NCBI GenBank assembly: GCA_937934115.1
Contig: CALHAH010000006.1
Location: 39,516 to 103,515 of the forward strand
Length of the DNA stretch: 64,000 nucleotides
Origin: an uncultured Thermoanaerobaculum sp.
Lineage (GTDB): Bacteria > Acidobacteriota > Thermoanaerobaculia > Thermoanaerobaculales > Thermoanaerobaculaceae
Direction of reading: 5' to 3'
In this document: positions 33,317 through 42,437 of the stretch, piece by piece
How positions within the stretch are numbered: position 1 is the first letter of the stretch
How the letters are laid out: every line of letters begins with the position of its first letter
Translations under genes and position numbers: made by a program
Notes under the pieces: model-generated
Told to the model about the DNA's origin: nothing
Databases searched by the model: none
What the model saw: only the letters and a program-made list of their open reading frames with translations

Positions 33317-34671
33317 GCCTCGCGGCCCACGGCGCGAATCACCGCTTCCACTTCGCGGCGTTGTTCCGCAAGCAGTTCCTGGTCTCGGGCCTCCATTACC
33401 AACCTTAGCAAAGGTTCAGTGTTGGAAGGCCGCACGTTGAACCACCAGTCGGCAAACTCCACGGTAATACCGTCCACGAAATCCACCTTGCCGTGCCCGA
33501 ACTTCTCAGCAAGGGCAGCAATGACTTCCTCTTTGTTGGCAACGTGGAAATTTACCTCCCCCGTACGTGCGTAGCGATCCAGGGGCTGCACAAGCCGTGA
33601 CAGAGGCCTCCCCTCCTGGCGCAGGAGGTTGAGCGTCTCTACCAGGGTGATGATAGCCGAATCCGCGTAAAAGTTTTCCCGGTAATAAAAATGCCCCGCC
33701 AGCTCGCCACCAAAGGGACTCCCCAGCTTGCGCATGGTGGCTTTCATGAAGGAATGCCCGACCCTCTCCCGTACCGGCACGCCGCCCGCCTCCAGGATGG
33801 CTTCGCGGGTAGCCCAGGATGAACGTACGTCGTAAACGATGCTGGCGCCCGGAAAGCGCTGGAGAATGGGCCTGGCCAACAGCGCGGTTACAAGGTCAGC
33901 TCCAACCACCTTTCCCGTTTCGTCCACCATCATGGCGCGGTCAGCATCGCCGTCAAAAGCCACACCCAAATCGCACCCCTGCTCCACTACCGCCGCCTGC
34001 AAAAAGCGGAGGTTTTCTTGTTTCAATGGATTAGCTTCGTGGTTCGGAAAGGTACCGTCCAGGCCAAAAAACAGCGGCACCAGGTCAATGTTAAGCTGGG
34101 ATAAGATGGGCTCGTAAAGGGTTGCCATGCCGTTGGCCACGTCCACAGCCACCTTCAAACGGGGCTGCCGCAAGCGCAAAAATTGCAGCACATGCGCCTC
34201 ATAAGCCGGCCAAATTTCGCGGCTTTGATACTCTCCCTGAGGGTGTGGCGCCGGTGGCCTCTGCCTCCGCACCAGCTCCTCAAGCTTGCCAATGCCGGTT
34301 TCCGAGCTTACGGGAATGGCTTGCCTGCGGGAGAACTTGAAACCGTTGTAGCGAGCAGGGTTGTGGGAGGCAGTTACTTGAATACCGCCGCTGGCACCCA
34401 AAAACCCCACGGCAAAGTAGTTCATGGGGGTAGTGGCAAGGCCGATGTCCCAAACGGCAAAACCCGCCGTCTGCAACCCCTTTTGACACGCGGAAGCTAA
34501 AGCCGGCGAGGTCTCCCGCATGTCCCTACTCAAAACCACTGCCCGCCCTTGGGCCATGTCTTCGTCTTCCAAAATTCGCGGGAAAAAGTAACCGATGGCG
34601 TACGCGTGCTCCTCGTTAAGTTCCTCTGGAACCACACCACGTACATCGTAAGCCTTAAAGATGCCTGCCAT
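33313..34671 (-). CDS. Phosphomannomutase/phosphoglucomutase
   Basis: A 452-residue alpha-D-phosphohexomutase of the AlgC/PMM-PGM type. The phosphoserine is Ser102 in 'QVTASHNPARYNG'. The metal loop is 'DGDADR' (240-245), the sugar-binding loop 'GGELAGHFYYR', and the phosphate-binding loop 'VRPSNTEPLLRLV'. It interconverts 6-phospho and 1-phospho hexoses for nucleotide-sugar and LPS synthesis. GGAGGG lies upstream of the ATG. It converges with the HD-GYP gene (4-bp overlap) and diverges from the aminotransferase gene. Confidence 0.93.
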   Translation of the reverse strand: MAGIFKAYDVRGVVPEELNEEHAYAIGYFFPRILEDEDMAQGRAVVLSRDMRETSPALASACQKGLQTAGFAVWDIGLATTPMNYFAVGFLGASGGIQVTASHNPARYNGFKFSRRQAIPVSSETGIGKLEELVRRQRPPAPHPQGEYQSREIWPAYEAHVLQFLRLRQPRLKVAVDVANGMATLYEPILSQLNIDLVPLFFGLDGTFPNHEANPLKQENLRFLQAAVVEQGCDLGVAFDGDADRAMMVDETGKVVGADLVTALLARPILQRFPGASIVYDVRSSWATREAILEAGGVPVRERVGHSFMKATMRKLGSPFGGELAGHFYYRENFYADSAIITLVETLNLLRQEGRPLSRLVQPLDRYARTGEVNFHVANKEEVIAALAEKFGHGKVDFVDGITVEFADWWFNVRPSNTEPLLRLVMEARDQELLAEQRREVEAVIRAVGREA

Positions 34672-34759
34672 GCCTACGCCCTCCGCGCTGCAGTTTATCC
34701 GCCCAAAGCTGCGCCGCCAAGAGGCGGGTGGTGGTTTCTCGCTGGACCCATGGCGGGTC

Positions 34760-34765
34760 TATAAT
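34760..34765 (+). promoter_or_regulatory. -10 element (consensus TATAAT) of a probable leaderless transcript
   Basis: A consensus TATAAT is followed by exactly six bases (TTCGCC) and the GTG start at 34772, with no Shine-Dalgarno sequence. Transcription would begin at the initiation codon. No convincing -35 box is present. Confidence 0.5.
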
Positions 34766-34771
34766 TTCGCC

Positions 34772-35671
34772 GTGAACAGCAGCACCGAGAACCCACGCTG
34801 GGCCTATGTGAACGGCGTTTTCCACCCCTTTGCCGGCGCCTCTGTCCCCTTGGAGGATCGCGCCTTGGAATTTTCCGAGTCGCTTTACGAAGTAGTGGCG
34901 GTGGTACGTGGCAAGCCCTTCCGCCTCGCCGACCATGTGGCGAGGATGCAGCGGGGGGCGCGGGAACTGGGGCTGGAGGAAGGCGTTCCGTCCCTGGCCA
35001 GGTGGGAGCACATGGTAGGGGAGCTCTGGGCGCGGGAACCTCACCCCACGGCCATCCTTTACGCCCAGCTCACCGGCGGCACGGCAGCTCGCGAGCACCT
35101 ACCGTCGCCACCGCCCAAGCCTTGCTTTTTTGCTTACCTGCGGCCCTTCCCTTTTCCAACTCCCCATCGCATCTCTCAGGGAATCGCTGCCATAACCGTC
35201 CCGGAAAGTCGCTGGCAGCGCCGGGATATCAAGACCACCATGCTGTTGCCGGCCGTGCTCGCCAAAAAGCAAGCGCTCGCGAAGGGCGCCCATGAGGCGA
35301 TCTTTGTGGGTGAGGACGGCTACGTCAACGAAGGGGCCTCCAGCAACGTTTGCGTGGTGCGGGGAGGCGTGGTGGTCAGCCCTCCGCCCGGGAACCGGTT
35401 GCTGGAAGGCGTAACGCTGCGGGCTGTGCGTGATCTTTGTGCAGAACTTGCTGTGCCTTTTCACCGCCGCTGGGTTTCCCTTTCCGACCTCAAAGGTGCC
35501 GACGAGGTTTTCATCACCTCTACCACCACCCTGATCATGCCTGTGGTCCGCCTAGACGGACAGCCCATTGGGGAGGGGCGACCGGGAGCTATCACCTTGC
35601 GCTTGGCGTATCACTTCCAGAAGCGGTTTATGGGGGAAGAGAATACCCCTGGGAGTTTGCAGCCCTTTTAA
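34772..35671 (+). CDS. Class IV PLP aminotransferase (BCAT/D-amino-acid transaminase/ADC lyase family)
   Basis: A 299-residue fold-type IV PLP enzyme. 'WAYVNGVFHPF' (10-20) and 'LEFSESLYEVV' begin the fold. Lys154 in 'RRDIKTTMLLP' is the Schiff-base lysine, and 'YVNEGASSNVCVV' and 'TSTTTLIMPVV' are the conserved late motifs. The 'RRDIKT' wording and length favour a D-amino-acid transaminase-like enzyme over branched-chain aminotransferase, but substrate specificity cannot be settled here. GTG 34772 was chosen because it is where the family begins and because TATAAT sits 6 nt upstream. It converges with the FabG-like gene (4-bp overlap). Confidence 0.88.
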   Translation: MNSSTENPRWAYVNGVFHPFAGASVPLEDRALEFSESLYEVVAVVRGKPFRLADHVARMQRGARELGLEEGVPSLARWEHMVGELWAREPHPTAILYAQLTGGTAAREHLPSPPPKPCFFAYLRPFPFPTPHRISQGIAAITVPESRWQRRDIKTTMLLPAVLAKKQALAKGAHEAIFVGEDGYVNEGASSNVCVVRGGVVVSPPPGNRLLEGVTLRAVRDLCAELAVPFHRRWVSLSDLKGADEVFITSTTTLIMPVVRLDGQPIGEGRPGAITLRLAYHFQKRFMGEENTPGSLQPF

Positions 35672-36426
35672 GCGCCCAGGCCCCCGTCTACCCGGATCAC
35701 CGCACCGGTGATGTACGCGGCTTGTGGGGAAAGCAAAAAGCGCACCACCGATGCCACTTCCTCCGGTTTTCCAAAACGCGCCATGGGCACAGACCCCCTG
35801 GCCCGTTGCTTTCGGCTTTCGGGCAGGGCAGCCGTGAGGTCGGTTTCAATCCACCCCGGAACCACGCAGTTGGCCGTCACCCCGTACCGTCCCACCTCGC
35901 GAGCCAACGCTTTGGTGAAGGCCACCAACCCCCCTTTGGCTGCGGAGTAATTGCTTTGCCCGTGCTGGCCCAACAGCCCGGAGAGTGAACCTATGTTGAC
36001 CACTCGACCGCGGCCGGCGTGCAGCATGGAACGCAGGCACCCCCGGGTGAGGCGGTACGCACCAGTCAAGGCGGTGTCCAAAACCCTTCGCCACCGTTCT
36101 TCATCCATGAGCAACAAAGTGCCATCGGCAATGACGGCAGCGTTGTTCACCACCGCGTACACGGGCTCTACAAGTTGCGCCAAAAAGCTTTCCACCTCCG
36201 CCGCCAGCGACACATCGCAGCGGAACGCCCGAGCCTTACCGCCCAGCTCCCGCGCCTGCGCTTCCACCTCCGCCGCTGCAGTTTGGTTTTGCCGGTATAA
36301 AAAATCCACCTCGTAGCCTGCGTGCACTAGGGCCAGAACGATGGCTCGTCCAATACCCCGCGACCCACCGGACACCACCACCCGCAGCCCATGCCCTTCT
36401 CCCCACTGCGAAAATCCCCTTTCCAC
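35668..36426 (-). CDS. FabG-like 3-oxoacyl-ACP reductase (SDR family)
   Basis: A 252-residue classical short-chain dehydrogenase/reductase. The cofactor motif is 'SGGSRGIGRAIV' (19-30), 'NNAAVIADG' holds the structural Asn, and the catalytic residues are Ser147, Tyr160 and Lys164 ('NYSAAKGG'). The C-terminus 'YITGAVIRVDGGLGA' is typical of FabG. FabG reduces 3-ketoacyl-ACP with NADPH in fatty-acid synthesis, but many paralogues have other substrates and no fab neighbours are present. The start GTG 36426 has AGGA 10 nt upstream; internal GTG codons are possible starts. Confidence 0.85.
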   Translation of the reverse strand: MERGFSQWGEGHGLRVVVSGGSRGIGRAIVLALVHAGYEVDFLYRQNQTAAAEVEAQARELGGKARAFRCDVSLAAEVESFLAQLVEPVYAVVNNAAVIADGTLLLMDEERWRRVLDTALTGAYRLTRGCLRSMLHAGRGRVVNIGSLSGLLGQHGQSNYSAAKGGLVAFTKALAREVGRYGVTANCVVPGWIETDLTAALPESRKQRARGSVPMARFGKPEEVASVVRFLLSPQAAYITGAVIRVDGGLGA

Positions 36427-36503
36427 GCCAGCTCATCCTAACCCTTCTTGCAAAACCTCTCAAGGGAAGCCTTGGCAGGGCCCCCACACGTAACGCCTAG
36501 GCT

Positions 36504-37241
36504 TTAGGGCGGCAGTACGGCAAGGGTTTCTGCCGTAGAGCGAAAAAACCCTGGTCCAGGGTCCCAGCGGCGAAGCCTTTCATCCACCTTAAAGGGTACG
36601 GCCGAAAAAACGATGTGCAAGGTATCCAAAAGCGGCCGGAAATGGGAAGTTTGGCCGTTGTAGATGACCCGCACCGGCACGTGGGCAAAGGCTACCCTCA
36701 TGCGCCCGGCCCGCACCAGGATTTCGGTATCCACCGCGTACCGACGACCCATGAGCTCCATGCGCCGCAAAACCGAAGCGCGAACCAAGCGAAAACCACA
36801 CTGGGAATCCTCCAGCGGGAAACCAGTCATAAGGCTTAAAGCGCGAGTGCCCACGTAGTTGGTCCAAAAGCGTTTGCGAGGGATGGCCTCAGGGTCGTGC
36901 AAGCGGTTGCCTACGATAAGGTCATACTCGTCAGCTAAAGCTAAAAAGGCCGGGATATCGTTGGGGTCATGTTGACCATCGGCATCAAGCATCAAAATAT
37001 GGGTCCAGGGGCCCGCCAGTAGCCAGGGAAGCCCAATACGAACGGCCTCGCCCTTGCCGCAGTTTTGCTCCAGTCGCAAGACGTGGGCGCCCGCATTCCG
37101 CGCGCGCTGTGCAGTATCGTCGCTGGAACCATCGTCCACCACCAGCACCAACGGCAGGTGGTGCAAAACGCCGGTCACCACCGGCCCCACTGTGGCGCTG
37201 CAGTTGAACGCCGGAATCAGTGCCGCAACTCGTGATGCCAT
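36504..37241 (-). CDS. Glycosyltransferase family 2, polyprenyl-phosphate-sugar synthase-like
   Basis: A 245-residue GT-A enzyme resembling dolichol-phosphate mannose synthase. 'ALIPAFNCSATVGPVV' begins the fold, 'LVVDDGSSDDT' binds the nucleotide, and 'LMLDADGQHDP' is the DXD-type metal motif. A late 'SQCGFRLVRASVL' matches the family. No membrane helices are evident, so it is the soluble type. It could supply lipid-linked sugar to the ArnT-like enzyme (20242). ATG 37241 is preferred over ATG 37247 because TAAGCT (extended -10, TGCTAAGCT) is exactly 6 nt upstream and no ribosome site is present. Confidence 0.88.
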   Translation of the reverse strand: MASRVAALIPAFNCSATVGPVVTGVLHHLPLVLVVDDGSSDDTAQRARNAGAHVLRLEQNCGKGEAVRIGLPWLLAGPWTHILMLDADGQHDPNDIPAFLALADEYDLIVGNRLHDPEAIPRKRFWTNYVGTRALSLMTGFPLEDSQCGFRLVRASVLRRMELMGRRYAVDTEILVRAGRMRVAFAHVPVRVIYNGQTSHFRPLLDTLHIVFSAVPFKVDERLRRWDPGPGFFRSTAETLAVLPP

Positions 37242-37247
37242 GCCCAT

Positions 37248-37253
37248 AGCTTA
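37248..37253 (-). promoter_or_regulatory. Extended -10 element of a probable leaderless GT2 transcript
   Basis: TGC-TAAGCT on the minus strand, then six bases (ATGGGC) and the ATG at 37241. The TG dinucleotide upstream makes an extended -10, which can work without a -35 box. Confidence 0.42.
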
Positions 37254-37263
37254 GCAGCCGAGG

Positions 37264-38421
37264 CTACGCTGGGTTTTTCCGTCCAAAGGACCCCTCTACC
37301 ACTGGATACGAGCAAAACTGACAGCGCAGCGGGCCGTTGTGAAGCTGGAATTTCTTTGCAGGCTTAAGGCCCACGTGCCGCGCCAAGCGGGAGTTCCCGA
37401 GAAGTAACCAAAGGGTGGAGCCCGCTCCTTGCCTTTTTACCGCATCGCCCAGGTTTCGGTACAACGCCACAAGCTCCGGCTCCTTTCCCAACCGCACGCC
37501 GTAGGGAGGGTTGGTGACGATGAGGGTTCCGGCTTCCACCTTTGGGAGCTCCCGTACATCGCCCTTCTCCCACCGCACCACCGTCTCCATCCCCGCTGCC
37601 TTTGCCGCTTTGCGAGCTTGCTTCAAAGCATGCGCGGAGAGGTCGCGCCCAACAATTGGAGCTTTCGGCTTTTTTCTTTCCGCCAAAGCCTTGGCCTTAA
37701 TTTCTGCCAGGGCACGGGCAGTGACGAAGGGCCATCGCTCAAAGGCAAAGCGCCGTTTGTAACCGGGAGGGGTTCCTGTGGCTATGAGGGCCGCTTCCAC
37801 CACTATGGTTCCCGAACCGCACATGGGATCCAAAAGCGGTTGTCCGCCGTTGTAGCCGGCTAAAAGCAAAAGCCCTGCCGCCAAACATTCGGAAAGCGGG
37901 GCCTCCGCCTCTTTTTGCCGATACCCTCGGTGGCTGAGCGGCTCGCCGGAGGTGTCCAGGTACAAACCGCAGGCCGCTGCCTCCAAATGCAACACCACCC
38001 GTAGATCAGGGTTGTGCACGTCCACCGAGGGTCGGAAGCCCTTCTGCGTTCGTAAGCGGTCAACCACAGCGTCCTTCACGACCAGGGCCGCGAAGTGGGT
38101 GTTGGCAAAAGCTGCATTTCTCCCGGCCACCTGCACAGCCACAGTGCTTCCGTTCCACACCAGGTCTTCCCAGGGAAAGGCAAAGGCCACGCTGTAAAGG
38201 TCGTCGCGTCCCGCGCACGGTCCTCCGGCAAGAAAGATCAGGACGCGGGCGGCGGTGCGCAGCCAGAGGTTGGCACAAGCTACTTGGTGCCAGTTGCCGG
38301 TAAACGCCACGGCCCCTGTTCGCGCCCGCCCGGCAATGCCCAAAGCCTGCAGCTCGCGGAGCAACACCGCTTCCAAACCCCGGGAACACGTGGCCACGCA
38401 GCTCAGGTCCACGCCCAGCAT
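37264..38421 (-). CDS. THUMP-domain RNA methyltransferase (RlmL/Trm-G10 family)
   Basis: A 385-residue protein: an N-terminal ferredoxin-like/THUMP RNA-binding domain (about 1-160) and a C-terminal Rossmann methyltransferase domain. The SAM motif is 'LLDPMCGSGTIVVEAALIA' and the catalytic motif is 'IVTNPPYGVRLG', typical of N2-guanine methyltransferases such as RlmL (23S G2445) and archaeal Trm-G10. It lacks the second methyltransferase domain (RlmK) of the E. coli fusion. ATG 38421 fits the family start; GTG 38505 would extend it. It is divergent from hemA. Confidence 0.9.
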   Translation of the reverse strand: MLGVDLSCVATCSRGLEAVLLRELQALGIAGRARTGAVAFTGNWHQVACANLWLRTAARVLIFLAGGPCAGRDDLYSVAFAFPWEDLVWNGSTVAVQVAGRNAAFANTHFAALVVKDAVVDRLRTQKGFRPSVDVHNPDLRVVLHLEAAACGLYLDTSGEPLSHRGYRQKEAEAPLSECLAAGLLLLAGYNGGQPLLDPMCGSGTIVVEAALIATGTPPGYKRRFAFERWPFVTARALAEIKAKALAERKKPKAPIVGRDLSAHALKQARKAAKAAGMETVVRWEKGDVRELPKVEAGTLIVTNPPYGVRLGKEPELVALYRNLGDAVKRQGAGSTLWLLLGNSRLARHVGLKPAKKFQLHNGPLRCQFCSYPVVEGSFGRKNPA

Positions 38422-38473
38422 TCTGGCATGGCTTGGCTCTAGCCGGAACAGGAGGCAAAAATGCGATTGGGTT

Positions 38474-38503
38474 TTGACATTGCAGAATTGTGGCACTTTG
38501 TAC
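38474..38503 (+). promoter_or_regulatory. Putative promoter of the hem operon
   Basis: A consensus -35 box TTGACA (38474-38479) is followed at 17-18 bases by TTTGTA/TTGTAC (38497-38503). The predicted transcript starts near 38510, about 63 nt before the hemA ATG. It lies in the divergent gap with the THUMP methyltransferase. Confidence 0.4.
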
Positions 38504-38572
38504 ACGTTACTTTTACCACAAGACCTTTACGCGTGACGGTGCAGAGCCCATGATGTTCGCGGAGGAGGACCT

Positions 38573-39829
38573 ATGAGTACCCTCTTCGCCCTGGGCACCA
38601 ACCACCGCCTGGCCACACCGCAAGAGGTCGCTCAGGCAAGAATTCCGGAGCAACTGCTGCCTCAAGCCCTCACCACCTTAGCCCAAAAGCTTAACGCCAG
38701 CGAACTGGTTTATTTGGCCACGTGCCATCGCACGGAGTTCTACCTAGTTCATGACGGCGATCTCTGTCCCGGCCGCCTTACCCAAGCCCTACGGCAAGCG
38801 TTGGGCGAATGCACCGGTGGTGCCGCTTCCCTTCCCGACTCGTCGCGGTGCCTTCTCCTCCAAGGAGCCCAAGTGGCGCAACACCTCTTTAGGGTCAGCG
38901 CAGCTTTAGACTCGCTCATGCTGGGGGAAAGCCAAATCCTCGGCCAGGTGAAAGAGGCCTTCCGCCAAGCGGCCCGAGCTGGCCTTGCCAAGGCCAAGCT
39001 GCACACGCTCTTTGGTCAAGCCTTTCGCGCCGCCAAGCGGGTGCGAACCGAAACCAAGCTGTCGCAGGGTGCCACTTCCCTGGTGTCCCTGGCGAGAAAC
39101 ATCATCAAGGAGCGCTTAGCACAGGATAGCCGTGCGGTGGCCATCGTGGGGGCCGGTGAGATGGCCACAGCCGCCGCAAGTTTGGTAAAAAAGATCGACA
39201 GTGCTCGAAACATCGTGGTGTGCAACCGGTCCGTGGAACGCGGCGAGGCGCTAGCCCAACGTATAGGCGGCGTGTTTCAGCCTTTGGCCACTTTTTTTCA
39301 AAGCAGCAACGCCTTTTCCGTGGTGGTGCTGGCCGTGGCCAGTGAAAACCCCATTTTGACCGAGGTCTTTGCCACCCGCCTTAGCCCTGCCCTCATCGTG
39401 GACCTTGGCTTGCCTGCCAACGCCGAGCCTTCCTGTGCTGTCGTGCCGGGGATCACGCTTGTTAACCAAACAACTCTGCGCGCGGAATCAGAAGCTAATC
39501 GCCAAGCGCGAGCCGCGGAAGTGGCAAAAGCCGAGGAGATCATCCGCCAGCAGCTTGAGCAATGGAGTCAAGAAATGCTGGAACACGACCTTGCGCCGGT
39601 AGCCAAGGCGCTGCGGCAGGTCTTTTACCAGTCGGCTCGCTGGGAGCTGCAACAGGCCTTTTCCAATGGCCACGGCACTCTCCCTCAGGATTTCTTGGAC
39701 GCGTTGGCGGAGCGGTTGGCGCAAAGGTTGGTACGCGCTCCCATGAAAGGCTTGCGGGAGGTGGCCTTCACCCACTCCCCCCAAGCGGTAGAAACGTTCC
39801 TTTCGGCGGTGAGCGGCGAGCATGCCTAA
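38573..39829 (+). CDS. hemA: Glutamyl-tRNA reductase
   Basis: A 418-residue enzyme that reduces glutamyl-tRNA to glutamate-1-semialdehyde with NADPH, the first step of the C5 haem pathway. The catalytic nucleophile is Cys51 in 'YLATCHRTEFYLV' (usually TCNRTE). 'DSLMLGESQILGQVK' is the family hallmark, and the NADPH domain has 'VAIVGAGEMATAAASLV'. The C-terminal dimerisation helices follow. GGAGGAGG precedes the ATG. It leads the hemACDBLENY operon. Confidence 0.95.
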   Translation: MSTLFALGTNHRLATPQEVAQARIPEQLLPQALTTLAQKLNASELVYLATCHRTEFYLVHDGDLCPGRLTQALRQALGECTGGAASLPDSSRCLLLQGAQVAQHLFRVSAALDSLMLGESQILGQVKEAFRQAARAGLAKAKLHTLFGQAFRAAKRVRTETKLSQGATSLVSLARNIIKERLAQDSRAVAIVGAGEMATAAASLVKKIDSARNIVVCNRSVERGEALAQRIGGVFQPLATFFQSSNAFSVVVLAVASENPILTEVFATRLSPALIVDLGLPANAEPSCAVVPGITLVNQTTLRAESEANRQARAAEVAKAEEIIRQQLEQWSQEMLEHDLAPVAKALRQVFYQSARWELQQAFSNGHGTLPQDFLDALAERLAQRLVRAPMKGLREVAFTHSPQAVETFLSAVSGEHA

Positions 39830-40733
39830 GACGTTGCGCATTGGCACCCGCGGCTCCGATCTGGCGCTTTGGCAGGCACGGAAGGTAGCCGAACTTCTGG
39901 TGGCAAGAACCGGGGTGCACAGCCAGCTGGTCATCATCCACACCGCCGGCGATCGTGACCGCAGCCGGGCACTCCATGAGGTGGGCGGGAGCGGTTTTTT
40001 TACCAAGGAGCTACAACAGGCGCTTCTGCAGGGAGAAGTGGATTTGGTGGTGCATTCCCTCAAGGACCTGCCCACGGTGGAGCCGGAGGGTTTGGTGTTG
40101 GGGGCTGTCTGCTTACGGGAAGACCCTGCCGAGCTTTTGCTTTTGCGGCCAGAGGCTATCGGCGACGGGCCTTTGGGTTTGGCGCCCAAAGCCGTGGTGG
40201 GGACCTCCTCCCTGCGGCGCACGGCGCAGCTTTTAGCTTGGCAGCCGGATGTGCGGGTTCAGCCCTTGCGCGGCAACGTGCCCACCCGCGTGCGCAAGCT
40301 CCGGGACGGGCAGTACGACGCCATCCTGCTGGCGTACGCGGGAGTGCACCGGCTAGGTTTGGACCTTTCCCACCTGGTGGCGCGCAAGCTGCCGTTGGAG
40401 GTGCTGCTCCCTGCGCCGGCACAAGGCGCTTTGGGGGTCGAAGTGCGGGCCGACGATGCCTCCACCCGGGAGCTGGTGGCAACCATCCACGAACCGCTGC
40501 TGGCTCAAGAAGTTCAAGCGGAACGCCAAGTCCTGGTGGGGTTAGGCGGAGGGTGCCACATCCCGTTGGCAGCCTACTGTCAGGTGCAAAACGGCTCCTT
40601 TTTCCTGCGCGCGGCCCTGGGAGCCCTAACCCCGAGCCTTTCGCTCATCTCCTTACGCCGGACCGAGGCTCGTGACACCAGCCCCGAGGCAGCCGCTTTT
40701 AAGGTTGTGCAGGTTTTTTTGCAGAAGGGGTAG
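39822..40733 (+). CDS. hemC: Porphobilinogen deaminase (hydroxymethylbilane synthase)
   Basis: A 303-residue enzyme that joins four porphobilinogen molecules into hydroxymethylbilane. 'RIGTRGSDLALWQA' starts the fold. 'VHSLKDLPT' and 'GTSSLRRTAQLL' line the active site, and the dipyrromethane cofactor cysteine is in 'LGGGCHIPLAAYC'. It overlaps hemA by 8 nt and is followed by hemD after 2 nt. Confidence 0.95.
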   Translation: MPKTLRIGTRGSDLALWQARKVAELLVARTGVHSQLVIIHTAGDRDRSRALHEVGGSGFFTKELQQALLQGEVDLVVHSLKDLPTVEPEGLVLGAVCLREDPAELLLLRPEAIGDGPLGLAPKAVVGTSSLRRTAQLLAWQPDVRVQPLRGNVPTRVRKLRDGQYDAILLAYAGVHRLGLDLSHLVARKLPLEVLLPAPAQGALGVEVRADDASTRELVATIHEPLLAQEVQAERQVLVGLGGGCHIPLAAYCQVQNGSFFLRAALGALTPSLSLISLRRTEARDTSPEAAAFKVVQVFLQKG

Positions 40734-40735
40734 CG

Positions 40736-41458
40736 GTGAAAAGCTGGGTCCTCATTACCCGCGAAGCCCACGATGTACCCGAGCTCCTGCCCTGGCTTCC
40801 GGATGGTCTCAGGCTCGTGCCTTTCCCCGTTTTGCGCTTGGCCCCCTGGGAGGACGCGCAAGCTTGGGAAAACGTAACTGCCCACCTTAAGGAGCTGGGC
40901 GTGCTGGCCTTCACGAGCCGTCATGCTCCGCGTGCCTTCCTTAAGCAGGCAAAGGAACGTGGGTTGGGCCCGGCTTTTGCCCACCTACCCGTGGCGGCGG
41001 TGGGCGAAGCTACGGCCGCCGCCTGCCGCGAGGTGGGGCTTTCGGTGTCTTTGGTTGGCAACGTAGGTGGGGCAGCCCTGGCCGAAACCATTGGCCGCCA
41101 CTTCTCTCCGTCGGTGGGTATCGTTTTTCCCTGCGGCAGGGAGCACCGTGAGGAGCTGGTCGTGGTTTTGAAAAACGCTGGCTTTTCGGTCTTCCCCCTT
41201 CCCGTTTACGCCATGGAACCCACGCCGCCTTGGGAACTCCCCGCCTTGCCCAGCCAACCTCCCAAGGCCGTAGTCCTCACCTCCCCCCGGGCGGCCGTCT
41301 ACTACTGGCAGGCAACGCAAGGGCAATTCTCCTCGGTGCCCCACCTGGCGTGGGGACCTACCACCGCGCAAGAACTGCAAAAGCTGGGGTTAGCCTTTAC
41401 GGTTTTGCCCCAGCCAAACCCCAAAGGCTTAAAGGAGGCGCTATGTCAGATCTTGTAA
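40736..41458 (+). CDS. hemD: Uroporphyrinogen-III synthase
   Basis: A 240-residue protein in the hemC-hemD position that cyclises hydroxymethylbilane with inversion of ring D. The sequence family is poorly conserved. Supporting features are the two-domain length, the opening 'VLITREAHDVPELL', the mid-protein 'LAFTSRHAPRAFLKQ', 'VGEATAAACREVGLSV', and the late 'AVVLTSPRAAVYYWQAT'. It begins with GTG after GGGG and overlaps hemB by 16 nt. Confidence 0.88.
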   Translation: MKSWVLITREAHDVPELLPWLPDGLRLVPFPVLRLAPWEDAQAWENVTAHLKELGVLAFTSRHAPRAFLKQAKERGLGPAFAHLPVAAVGEATAAACREVGLSVSLVGNVGGAALAETIGRHFSPSVGIVFPCGREHREELVVVLKNAGFSVFPLPVYAMEPTPPWELPALPSQPPKAVVLTSPRAAVYYWQATQGQFSSVPHLAWGPTTAQELQKLGLAFTVLPQPNPKGLKEALCQIL

Positions 41459-42429
41459 ACCGTCCGCGAAGGCTGCGTTTCAACCCCGTGCTTCGAGATT
41501 TGGTGGCGGAAGCGCGCTTGGATCCCAAGCTCTTCGTCATGCCACACTTCGTGCTCCGGGATCCAAAAGGCGTGGAAGATATCGCGGCCATGCCGGGAAT
41601 TCAGCGGCAAGGCGTTGAACCGCTCCTTAAAACCGTGGAAGAGGATTTGAAGTTGGGCATCCGCTCCGTGTTGCTGTTTGGGGTTAGTGGGGACGACGAG
41701 CCAAAGTACCCGGATGGCCGCGGCGCCTACGACGAAAACGCCCTCATCCCCCAAGCGGTAACCGCCCTCAAAAGACGCTTTGGCTCTGACCTTCTGGTGA
41801 TTACCGACGTCTGCCTGTGCGCGTACACCGACCACGGGCACTGCGGGCTGGTTCAAAACGGCAAGGTGGTCAATGACCCTACTCTGGAGCATCTGGCCCG
41901 CATGGCCCTGGCCCACGCGCGGGCCGGCGCCGACGTGGTGGCTCCCTCTGACATGATGGACGGGAGAGTGGCCGCCATTCGCGAGCTTTTGGACGAAGAG
42001 GGGTTTGTGGACACCCCCATCATGAGCTACTCGGTGAAGTACGCCTCTGGGTACTACGGGCCCTTCCGCGAAGCAGCTCACTCGGCCCCGCAGTTTGGGG
42101 ATCGCAAGTCCTACCAAATGGACGCCCGCAACCGGCGGGAGGCCCTTTGGGAGGCAGAGCTGGACGTGGCGGAAGGGGCCGATATCCTCATGGTGAAGCC
42201 AGGGCTTGCCTATTTGGACGTGGTTCGCGAGCTCAAGGAAAACTTTGTGCAGCCCGTGGCCGTCTACAACGTTTCCGGTGAGTACTCCATGGTAAAAGCC
42301 GCAGCGCAAAGGGGCTGGATTGACGAGAGGGCGGTAGTGATGGAGAACCTCCACGCTTTTCGCCGGGCGGGAGCGGACATCATCATCACCTACCACGCTC
42401 GGGAAGTGTTGGCCAACGGTTGGTTGTGA
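41443..42429 (+). CDS. hemB: Delta-aminolevulinic acid dehydratase (porphobilinogen synthase)
   Basis: A 328-residue enzyme that condenses two 5-aminolevulinates into porphobilinogen. The zinc-type metal site is 'DVCLCAYTDHGHCG'. The two active-site lysines lie in 'MSYSVKYASGYYGPFR' and 'DILMVKPGLAYLD'. Cysteine ligands indicate a zinc-dependent rather than magnesium-only enzyme. ATG 41443 was chosen from the AAAGGAGG 5 nt upstream. The first residues overlap the end of hemD. Confidence 0.95.
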   Translation: MSDLVNRPRRLRFNPVLRDLVAEARLDPKLFVMPHFVLRDPKGVEDIAAMPGIQRQGVEPLLKTVEEDLKLGIRSVLLFGVSGDDEPKYPDGRGAYDENALIPQAVTALKRRFGSDLLVITDVCLCAYTDHGHCGLVQNGKVVNDPTLEHLARMALAHARAGADVVAPSDMMDGRVAAIRELLDEEGFVDTPIMSYSVKYASGYYGPFREAAHSAPQFGDRKSYQMDARNRREALWEAELDVAEGADILMVKPGLAYLDVVRELKENFVQPVAVYNVSGEYSMVKAAAQRGWIDERAVVMENLHAFRRAGADIIITYHAREVLANGWL

Positions 42430-42437
42430 GGGGCACC

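Noticed and set aside
41446..42396. A 316-codon minus-strand open frame opposite hemB
   Set aside because: It covers only the conserved hemB frame in antisense and has no ribosome site or domain.
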